Positions 56,212 through 64,000 of a DNA stretch of 64,000 nucleotides are shown one piece after another. The notes below the pieces were generated by a model, which did no database searches, was not told where the DNA came from, and was given only the letters and a program-made list of their open reading frames with translations. The position numbers and the translations under genes are program-made. This stretch comes from Gautieria morchelliformis (taxonomy: Eukaryota > Basidiomycota > Agaricomycetes > Gomphales > Gomphaceae): positions 434,001 through 498,000 of the forward strand of contig WHVA01000005.1 in the NCBI GenBank assembly GCA_015179125.1, read 5' to 3'. Position 1 is the stretch's first letter; each line of letters opens with the position of its first letter.

Positions 56212-56817
56212 TTAGACCAATTCTACATCTTCAAAATTCACTGAAGAATTCCTGGAAGGTGCTGGTGTCGCAGGGTACTGGTCAGAGTTGATGCGAGTAT
56301 TGAAAGATGGTTTTGGAGACAAGTAGTCGATAGTAGAAGGATGAATAAAATAGGGATAACCGAGGGCGGCCTGTTCTTCGAATAGCTGCACAAAGGAAGG
56401 CTGCCATTTAATGACTTGCTTGTTATGGTCATTATGCTCGGTGTCGATGATAGGATGGATAGAGGAACAGTGAGCTTTGTTAGAAGATTCTCCCTTGAGA
56501 GTCGAATTGCTACGAGATGAGTCCCGAGTTCTCTTGCGGCTCTGTCGCTCTGTATGGACTCCAAGAGTGTAAGCTTTTGGTTCAAGCCAATACTCACGTT
56601 CGGCTTCATTGGAAATAGTCGTAGTATAATGGGTATGAGTGTTGAAACTCATATCTTCGCTGTAACGACATCTGAGGGCCTCATAGAAGGGAAACTTCGT
56701 GGTGAGGTCCATGTATGTGTCATCTTCGTTGTCCTTGATGCTGAGCAAGGTCTTTCCAGGTTCGAGAGGCCACTTCCAGGTGCAGTCCTCGAGATCGACA
56801 CAATTTTCTATAGTCAA
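56212..56817 (-). other. Extra 201-codon ORF between integrase and 3' LTR, family D
   Basis: Open from ATG 56817 (MTIENCVDLEDCTWKWPLEP) to a stop at 56212, right next to the polypurine tract. Its features are a Trp/acidic start, a basic Ser-rich middle (RQSRKRTRDSSRSNSTLKG) and an aromatic end (ALGYPYFIHPSTIDYLSPKP). No membrane segment, so not an envelope. I do not recognise it. It may be a third ORF, or the tail of the pol protein reached by splicing; intron-like signals near 56817-57020 were not resolved. Confidence 0.55.
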
Positions 56818-58345
56818 TTGATGTTACAGGTGGGAAAAGAGACATGGAGAGAGATGGATAAGATTTGGATTGAGCGACGCTAGATAAGTTGAGAGACTGT
56901 TTTTTGGATTTTGCAAGAGCTCTTTCTGATTTTTATGCATTTTCTTGAACTAGATAATTATATTCGTACACTGTTTTTTCAAGACACGAAAACTGAGAGA
57001 AGGTTCTAGGTGAGTCTGATCAGCTCTAGAGTCTTCGTTTCCTTCCTTGACTTTCATGCCATTCTCGCACAACGTCAGGTGCGTTTTTCAAATGTTTTCG
57101 TGTTAACCATTCATCGAATTGAGGTCCATATCCAACGAATTTGGTCAATAATTCTTCGGTACGTCTTCCGTTTCTCACAGCTCTCCAGTGAGACTTGATG
57201 ATTTTCTCAACTTCATACTCAGGTACTTCGGAGAAATCAGCCCTATCGAGATGCTTCCTGGGACGATCTCCAAATTCTACTGGTGAGTCATTGTATTTCT
57301 CAAGGTGTGCCACGTTTAGCACAGGATGTAGTCCCTATGATGCAGGCATCCTCAGCCGGTACGTGATAGGACTAATTTTTTCTAGAACTTCGAAAGGTCC
57401 ATCATAGCGCATCTGGAGCTTTCGTCCTAGCCCACGCTTATTTTTCAATAAGGCTAAGGTGTGTGGCTTTATTACAACTTGATCTCCAACTTCAAATTCG
57501 CTGATAAGCCGGTTTCGGTTGTAATTCTTTTGCTGCGCAACTTGAGTAAATTGTATAGCCTCCTTGGCTTGTGACCTGTGAGTATCAAATTTTTCCATGA
57601 ATTCCTTGGCTTTCTCGCTCTCAAACATCTCTGTTTCAGACGAGGGGTCCTGTTCGCTAAACTCCGGACGCGCAACTGCTTCGATTGGCTGGTGCAACAA
57701 GGTCGACTCAGTCAGGGGCTGGTATCCGTAGAGTAGGAATGCAGGTGAGAAATTCGTTGCTGAATGTGGAGTGGTGTTGTATGCAAGGCTAAATCCGTTA
57801 AGTAGGGTAGACCAGTCGTTCAAGCTGGAATTGACATATGTTCGCAACCCGACTTCGAGGATTTGGTTCATAACCTCAGTTTGACCGTCCGCCTGGGGAT
57901 GGTGAGCCGTAGTGAGTGCCCTTTTCATTTGTAATTTCTCACAGATGACCTTCCAGAATGATCCAGTCCATTTTGAATCACGATCGGTTATGATCTGTCT
58001 AGGTAAGCCGTACTTGGTGACTACATGAGTGAAAAATAATTGGGCTGTTTGCTCCTCATTGACCGTACTCTTTGTAGGGATAAAGATAGCATATTTGGTG
58101 AGCTTATCCACTACTACAAGTATGTTATCAAAACCACCGCTGAGGGGGAGCTCAGGAATAAAGTCCATGCTCACGACTTCAAAGGGTCGTTCCGGAATCG
58201 GTATTGGTTGGAGCAGTCCTACGGGTGCGTGTTTCCGTGGTTTAGCCTTCTGACAGATATCACAGCTAACAATGAATCGTTTCAAGTGTCTACTCATTTT
58301 AGGCCAGTAGTACACGCTTGCTAATCGATTGTAGGTCCGCATGTT

Positions 58346-58972
58346 TAAGGAGCTGGGCATGCTCATTCCAGATCCTTGAGATGGTGTGCTGTTTTATACC
58401 AGGGAATTTTGAGTGAAAATGTTTGATGACAGCCTTTTGGGTAATCTGTGAATAGTGTCTGTCAACCATGAACTGAATAATGTCAATCTTGCCCTTAAGA
58501 GTAAGATTTGACCGAGACCTCATTTTGGCTGCTACAATAGCTGAGGATACTGTCCTTCTATGATGCACTGGCTTCTGTTGGATCATCTTTACATTCCCGG
58601 TAAGATCCTGCTCTTGCAATTTGGATCCCATAACAACCGGTGGCATGAGCTCCGATGGGTCGGCTGCACAACCAGGCATGGCTGGTCCATCATCTAGTTC
58701 ATCCCATTCCATCTCAGAAGCATCAAGAAGCTCTCCGTTAGAGCCACATGCCCATCCAGCTGGTTTGCTGGGGTCCATGTGGAGAGTTTGTCCCAGTTTG
58801 GGCTTCTGAAGCACTGAAACTGCACCTGCAATAATGCATATTATAATTAAATTTGCCAAATACGTTATGCATTATGCATTATGCAAGGCTGTAAGTAATT
58901 TTCTAACTACCATGCTGGTGGACAACTTTTCTATGCATTACCAGGAGTTATGCATTATTGGGGGTCCAACTG
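58346..58972 (-). mobile_element. Pogo/CENP-B-type DNA transposon, 5' fragment
   Basis: The minus-strand ORF (58859-58346) ends in a CENP-B/psq-type helix-turn-helix: LTLKGKIDIIQFMVDRHYSQ, ITQKAVIKHFHSKFPGIKQH then TISRIWNEHAQLLKHA. The outer end reads CAGTTGGACCCCCAATAATG on the minus strand with a flanking TA (58973-58974), as expected for a Tc1/mariner/pogo TIR. TGCATTA words repeat in the subterminal 100 bases. The catalytic DDE half is missing: the gene is cut at about 58346 where family-D integrase begins. Confidence 0.8.
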
Positions 58973-59060
58973 TACGTTGGGTGGTGTTACATAACAATGT
59001 ATCCACATCACTAAATCTGTGGAGGCGCTAATAGAAGTTCGCAAAGTGGGGGTGACCCCG

Positions 59061-60775
59061 ATGACATTCGACGTTGTGCCATTGCCATTGCCAGTCTCGG
59101 TCGATACTGCCCAGTTCAGAGAATTTGGTAGGGAGGTCATAGGTGCAGATCTTACCCGTCTGTCCCAGCGTGAGTTTCAGGACATCGAGAACCTGCTGTA
59201 CAAGGTGTGTTCGGGCCTCTTCGTCTTCAGACCTTCAGATATCAGATGATGGAAATGGCGACCGCCGCAGCATGGCGTCCTTTTGTTTCGAAATGTTAGG
59301 CTGACACCAGAGGAGCAATATACGCTGACAAAAGTGACACTGCGTCTTGCCGTAGTCCCATTACGAGTAAACATTCTGAACACACCGTGACAGGCATTCG
59401 ACCCCTGTGCTCAGAGCTATGGACATGGGAATAATAAACTTGCGACGACCAAGTCCATTCTTAACCCTCTACTTACAACGATCCCTCGCGTCCCGCAAGT
59501 ACAACTTGTCGGAAACGGCACTGTACATGACCATGAAGGGATTGTCGAGGTACGCACTGTTTTTTTTCGTTAGAGTAACATGAAGTACATCATGACTCAT
59601 TCCATTACCTTCCTAGGCAACACTCCGTCACGCACACCACAAGACGTTCCACAAGACCCACGTCTCCGAGACTGAGGAAAAAGAGGGCTACACTCGCTTT
59701 TATAGGTGGTGAGACTAAGCTGACAATTGGCATGTCGGGGCCTGATGCACCGATTCAAGGCACATGGATGCCGCATTGTACGAGTTTGAGCCGTGCGTTT
59801 GGTCGCTCCTGGGGGGTATTGCTGCTGAGTAACTCTATTTAGCCCTATAGCAACGACGCTGTATGCTCTCAAGGTTCCAAAGGGTCCCCATCAAACAGTT
59901 AAATACGACGATGGAACAGGGGACAAGTTATCGCTTCCTCTGGCCGCTACCGTGTGTAAGCCAAATATACTCCCAAGTGAGATCGTCTGACCTTTCATCG
60001 TTTTGTCGCCTCGCTGTTAGTCACGTCAGGTCTCAACACTTTCAACCTCTTGTCACCTGCTCTGAAATCTGTTGCTGTTCGCTCTCATGTGCGGTATGCG
60101 CCCCATCCGTTTATCTGGATGGGGCCTGCTCGGGCACTCCCAACTGGGCTCGGGATAGAGTCTGAGGGATGTGAGCTGTCGCTTGACGAGTTACCCAAAT
60201 GGGAAGACAGTAAAGTCAAAACATATCCCATGGTGCTTGCATTTGATACTTGGTCTCAGAGAAGCGCCCCTGACGACGCTGCTCTTAGGTATGGAAGAAT
60301 CCGGTTACTGGTGCCCTTTATTTCCAAGTACATGGCTGTGCCGCGATGGAGATTATTATAGATCCAGCTCCTTTGGAGAAGAAAATTGAGGGTTCCCTGT
60401 ATACCCAGGGGGCGCATTTGACAAACCTTACCGAAGTACGGCGACTTCTCTACGAGATGCAGAGGCCAGGGATCTCCCCTAGTGTGCGTGTTCGTGTTCG
60501 TGGTCGTGTTCGAGTTCATCGACATTTTTGAACGTATCCTGTAGCTTGTGTACCCTCATGACTGGTGAGTGGTTGAAAATGTCTTCATGCAGACAACGTG
60601 GACATTTTTACGCAGGCACGAGAATGACCTGATAATTTTCCACAATAGGGGCGTGCTTCACAGCGTCACTGGTGCCCTTAACCCGGATCAAGTAAGAATA
60701 TACCATCAGTGCAATCTTGCGGCATCAGACGGTCCAGTGGGTCCAAGCGCCAAAGACGTTAAACTGTACGCTTGA
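59061..60775 (+). CDS. Fe(II)/2-oxoglutarate dioxygenase, TauD/TfdA family
   Basis: Oxidises a small substrate (taurine-like or aryloxy acid in known relatives; the true substrate is unknown). Intron-rich. In order: MTFDVVPLPLPVSVD, FREFGREVIGADLTRLSQRE (59115-59175), LLFRNVRLTPEEQYTLTK (about 59280-59330), AFDPCAQSYGHGNNKLATTK (about 59397-59455), FHKTHVSETEEKEGYTRFYR and, across a 55-bp-class intron, WHMDAALYEFEP, whose H-x-D (59761-59769) binds iron. Then HVRYAPHPFIWMGPARALPT (60090-60150), YFQVHGCAAMEIIIDPAPLE (about 60318-60378), LYEMQRPGISPS, and LIIFHNRGVLHSVTGAL (60630-60680) with the distal His. It ends SAKDVKLYA. About seven introns. No in-frame ATG is available before 59061 and a pogo end lies 88 bp upstream, so the original start may be lost. 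Confidence 0.8.
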
Positions 60776-61439
60776 GACGTTCACGCCTATAGGTCTCGGA
60801 TGCCTACAGGTTGGATCGAAGCCCTTTCGTTGATATACACCTTTTGGACATTCCAATAAATAGGATGTATCTGGATATGAAATGATCAGCGACAATCATG
60901 TTCAATTAGACTCAGATAGGATATCTTTGAATGAGAAAATGGTGGGAACGCTTCCTGAATATGTGGCTGTAGTGCGATTGCTTATCAAGTCAAGCAAGTA
61001 ATGAACGACATCTGCGCTATCATCCAGTATTTCTAAAACTAACTCATTAGGAATAGCTCTCTCGTCAGCAAAGAAGATAATGACGCACCCAGCTTCAGAG
61101 AAGTCCCCACTTCAGGTTAATGAAGGACCGGGAACCGGTGGGGATTCGGAAGTTGGTCTGCTACACGCGCCCCTCTCTCCCCAGCTACTCACCCCGCTCC
61201 CGGCCACCTAGCCCCCCCATCCACCAGTGCACGAACTGCGACTAGTCAGGTTCATAAATGGGTCGGCCGGTCAGCAGAGGGAATTGGCCAGGAATAATTT
61301 CCACTGGACAGAAGCGAAAAGCGGACCCGGTGCCAACACCCCACGGGACGAACGCCATATCCAGGACGCAGCGAAACCACGACGTGGGGGAAGCTTTTGG
61401 AACAGCAAATATAATATGTAGGACACTTCAAATACTTAG
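60776..61439. other. Intergenic between convergent genes
   Basis: Shared 3' flank of the dioxygenase (plus) and the dehydrogenase (minus). ORFs of 60-75 codons here have no protein features. Confidence 0.5.
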
Positions 61440-62550
61440 TTACAGCAGGGCAGTCATCTTTTCCATCAAATAATCCCAAATGGCCGCTCTTGTGCCCTCA
61501 TCCTGAAGAGCCGGATTGCCTGCCATTTTATCCGCATTCTCGTCCCAAAAGCGCACGCTGGAGGTGGCGGCGCGCCCCACGGGGTTCGCGAGGAGGTAGA
61601 AAGGGACTTCAGCATAGGATGCAGGCGTCTGGCCCATGACGGCGAGCCCTACGTTCAAGAATGAAGAGAGATACCATGGAAGCGAGGCGTTGCTTGCGAA
61701 TTCTGTCTTCACGGCACCTGGTTGGACGTGCGTGAACATTAGGGAGGGAGCACGGCGTGCAAACTCCTAACATGGCGAGGTTAGGGTACGAGAAGAGGTA
61801 GTAGTATAGCAGAGCGATACCCGCCTCGATAAACGTGTCCATAACGAGAGAGTCCGCGAGCCGCATGCTAGTATCCCATAGGAGCCCTTTTCTTTCGCCT
61901 TCTTCATATCAATGTCATCAAGATCAAGCGCGGACCACTTGAACCCCGGTTTCATGACAGTCATGACCCCTTCTTCACGACAGGGTCGGCGTCCACGGCG
62001 AGCGCATACCCAAGCACGAACCGCGACAGGACCTGTACTGCAAAATGCTGCTCGGTCCCCTCAGAAGTCAGTACGTACGTCCCGTTAGGTGGACCACCTA
62101 AACCCGACCGTCACATCTAGCATGCATCACCTGGGCGTGAGTGGGGAGCGCACCTTGACACATGACGAGATAGTCGATCCCGCGGGGGCCTGCGCGTGTT
62201 CGGATGTCGTGAGCAACGCGCTTGGCCTCTGCGAGGAGGCTCAAGTCCGCCTTTATGAAGTGATGCTCCGGGGCGGCACCGAGCTTGCTCTCCTGCGAGA
62301 TTTCCTTCAGCCGTGCCAGCACGGCGTGTGCTGTATACAGGACAATAAGGCCGCGTGCCTAGGCATACACACCAAGGCGCAGGAGCGTACCTTTTGCCTC
62401 ATTGCGGCCCACAATCCAAACCTCGGCACCAGCCTGTGCAAAGCGACACGCGATGCCCTCCCCAATGCCCTGTGTTCCCCCCGCGACGACAACGCGGTCG
62501 CCCGGGATATTTATGGACGCGTTCCTTTCACAGATGAGGGAGCGTTTCAT
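61440..62550 (-). CDS. Short-chain dehydrogenase/reductase
   Basis: NAD(P)-dependent oxidoreductase. Starts MKRSLICERNASINIPGDRV, then VVVAGGTQGIGEGIACRFAQ with the TGxxxGIG-type cofactor loop (here GGTQGIGEG) and AEVWIVGRNEAKG. After an intron: EHHFIKADLSLLAEAKRVAH (about 62265-62205) and GIDYLVMCQGALP (about 62180-62140, the NNAG position). After a second intron: TSEGTEQHFAVQVLSRFVLG (about 62070-62010), matching helix alpha-5 of the retinol-dehydrogenase-like group. Then KWSALDLDDIDMKKAKEKGS and, across a final intron, SLVMDTFIE to EFARRAPSLMFTHVQPGAVK. Stop TAA 61440-61442. The usual catalytic Tyr-x3-Lys is not obvious around 61880-61865, where a Y-rich splice region lies; activity is therefore uncertain. 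Convergent with the dioxygenase. Confidence 0.82.
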
Positions 62551-63214
62551 GAGATGCGGTGTGGAAATTGAGCCATGGCGAAGCGTTTATAACCGTGGTT
62601 GCGCGCACAGCAAGTACTGCTTACTTGCAGTGACGCGTGCGTACCGTACCTCAGCGCGCCGATTAATCGGACCTTAGGTGTTTGAAATCATGCTCGCAGT
62701 TCAAGACTGCTCGCCTCGCGGTTCACCGCATGCCACACCTCAGAATTACATCTTTTGGTTATTAATAACGCCTCATTTAAAATGAACCACTTTTCACGAA
62801 AATTGCACAAAATATCAGCTAGCTCCGCAGAATTTAAATACATCATATATAGCCCAGTGCTCTGCCACGCAAACACAAGTACAATTTCTGAGTCTAGGTT
62901 CATAATTTGCAAAAGGGCCTAAGTAGCAGCGAGTATCGAGTACCAGTGCACAGAGAGTATACGTGTCTGGAGCACAACAAACGAAAGGAAAAGCACACAA
63001 ACAGCGGCGGGTATGGCGATGTCTATGTATCAGTCCGGGATTCAAAGCATACGTGAGACGAAAGACACAGACGCTGAAATAAGTAAATGCTCGCAGCATA
63101 CAGCGGGCAGGGCAAAAAAAGGGAACGACGCTCGCAGTAAAGGCTTGCCCAAAAAAAGAAAAAGAAAGAAACCCCGCACAGGCCCAATGATTTTCACCCA
63201 GCCCCCGCTCCACC
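62551..63214. other. Intergenic, no gene recognised
   Basis: Between the dehydrogenase start and the stop of the Gln/Pro-rich gene. It contains the 3' flank of the latter and the 5' flank of the former. Short A-runs occur at 63114-63120. No ORF supported. Confidence 0.5.
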
Positions 63215-64000
63215 CTACCCAACAACAGCCGCAGGCCGCCTCCGCTTGCTCAGCTTGCGCCCCACGCGCTTCGGCGGCGGCACCAGGAGCGGCTCCTGCG
63301 ACGCCGACGCCGAGCGCACAGACTGCTCCTGCGACGCCGACTGTTCCACCGAGTGCGTGTGCGTCCCGGCGTCCGCATCCGCATCCGCATCCCCAGCCCC
63401 CAGCGACGCAGCTCCCCCCGCCGCGAACTCTGCGAACGCGCCGAACCTCCCTGCCCCCGCCCCACACCCGCCACACCGCCCTCTCCCTCCGCGCCCGCGT
63501 CCTCATACGACCCCGGGCGCGACCCCGCCGGCGTAGCAAGGAACGGGCCCAGCATCGCGCCATACTCCGCCTTCAGCGCCGCGGTGAGCTCTGCCTGGCT
63601 CTGCCGCGGTGCGGGCGGCTGCTGCGCTTGGAGGCGCTGCTCCCGCTCCCGCTGCTGCGCCGCGCGCTGCTGGAGTAGGCGCTGCTCCCGCTGCTCGTGC
63701 TGCTGCTGCTGCCACTGCCGCCACTGGTCCTGGAGGAAGATGTGTTGCGGGGGCTGCGGCGGCGGGCTGGGGCTGGGCTGCGGGGTGGGCTGGGAGCTGG
63801 GCTGGGAAGCGTGTTGCTGCTGCTGCTGCTGTGGCCGAGGAGAGGCACGTCGCTGCGGCTGCGCGGGTTGCGCCCGGTGCTGCATCACCCACTGCTGCCA
63901 ATGCCGCTGGGGCTGCGGCCCAGGGGACTGCTGTTGCAGCTGGGGGGCGGGCTGTCGCAGCGGCTGGGGGCCGGGCTGGGGACCTTGCTGTGGCTGAGGG
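63215..64000 (-). CDS. Gln/Pro-rich protein, C-terminal part, runs off the window
   Basis: The 5' part lies beyond the right edge. From 64000 the minus-strand frame reads Gln/Pro-rich sequence (PQPLRQPAPQLQQQ, HWQQWVMQHRAQPAQPQRR), then a Gln/Arg/Glu coiled coil (EQREQRLLQQRAAQQRERE) and SQAELTAALKAEYGAMLGPF. Near 63480-63420 a change of frame, or a GC-rich intron of about 58 bp (GTATGAG...GGGGCAG), leads to DADADADAGTHTHSVEQSAS. The C-terminus is LLVPPPKRVGRKLSKRRRPA with AVVG and a TAG stop at 63215-63217. The basic end could be a nuclear localisation signal. Composition suggests a transcription-related or scaffold protein, but I recognise no domain. Very high GC. Confidence 0.6.

Larger units (their letters stand above)
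47889..58345 (-). mobile_element. Gypsy family D, partial copy with a very long LTR
   Basis: Minus-strand chromoviral gypsy element. Its 3' LTR is split by element C: 47892-48124 and 55003-56187, in sum about 1.4 kb, unusually long. The polypurine tract (GAAAGGGGGGAT on the element strand) abuts TGTTAGGGATCG at 56187. Integrase: zinc-binding part ending CDICQKAKPRKH (about 58280-58230) and catalytic core with VSMDFIPELP, ITDRDSKWTG and HPQADGQTEVMNQ. The GPF/Y module LQMRYDGPFEVLE lies at about 57420. Chromodomain: YEVEKIIKSHWRAVRNGRRT then KFVGYGPQFDEWL (57220-57060). An extra ORF lies at 56817-56212. The integrase ORF 58366-57335 is open over its whole length. RT and gag are not in the window; the right edge, at about 58345, lies in a pogo element. 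Confidence 0.88.

Noticed and set aside
63353-63997. 214-codon plus-strand Cys/Gly-rich ORF at the right edge
   Set aside because: It is the complement of CAG/CCG-rich coding sequence on the minus strand; very high GC makes long spurious ORFs.
1-64000. CRISPR arrays, bacterial operons, riboswitches
   Set aside because: The window is eukaryotic (spliceosomal introns, LTR elements, Pol III tRNA genes); no regularly spaced short repeats with unique spacers were seen.

Overview
The window looks like nuclear DNA of a basidiomycete fungus, most likely an Agaricomycete. Host genes carry many introns of about 50-60 bp. The mobile elements (Ty3/gypsy with chromodomains, Ty1/copia, Tad/L1-like LINE, PIF/Harbinger, pogo) and the fungal channel CCH1 fit this. 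A Ceratobasidiaceae (Rhizoctonia-like) source would agree with the style of the repeats, but nothing here proves a genus.

Layout. (1) 1-19.4 kb is a transposon graveyard. It holds a decayed gypsy element (about 535-5175) with a 2-kb insertion, a LINE ORF1 (6160-7420), a diverged solo LTR (about 7795-8128) and a PIF/Harbinger element (about 8270-19285) with a Myb-like gene and a transposase. The transposase is split by an LTR retrotransposon (10713-18578, TSD GGTGA), which itself holds further insertions. (2) 19.5-44.3 kb is a gene island: two identical tRNA-Glu(CTC) genes bracketing a PIN-domain gene, the voltage-gated calcium channel CCH1 (minus strand), a secreted polysaccharide deacetylase, a 126-bp-repeat gene with a partial second copy, a 291-bp MITE, a secreted acid phosphatase, a decayed mitochondrial adrenodoxin-reductase (ARH1-type) copy and two broken MYND-finger gene copies. 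(3) 44.4-58.97 kb is a second transposon island. It has a small TA-flanked DNA transposon with an acidic ORF, a copia remnant, and a nested stack: copia, LTR fragment of family D, gypsy B, gypsy D, gypsy C, SINE. It ends in a pogo/CENP-B-type element. (4) 59-64 kb returns to host genes: a TfdA/TauD-like dioxygenase, a short-chain dehydrogenase and the 3' part of a Gln/Pro-rich gene that runs off the right edge.

How it works together. The host genes do not form an obvious pathway: calcium entry (CCH1), cell-wall remodelling (deacetylase), phosphate scavenging (acid phosphatase), small-molecule oxidation (dioxygenase, SDR) and RNA metabolism (PIN) are neighbours rather than an operon-like unit. 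The most informative signal is the order of insertions, readable from target-site duplications and interrupted frames. It gives a relative clock: copia oldest, SINE youngest. Three LTR elements carry extra ORFs of unknown function (11550-14523, 16053-17670 antisense to the adjacent LTR, 56212-56817). A host-like gene has a 42-residue tandem repeat open on both strands. These are the best candidates for something undescribed. All identifications are by eye from motifs; no database search was run.
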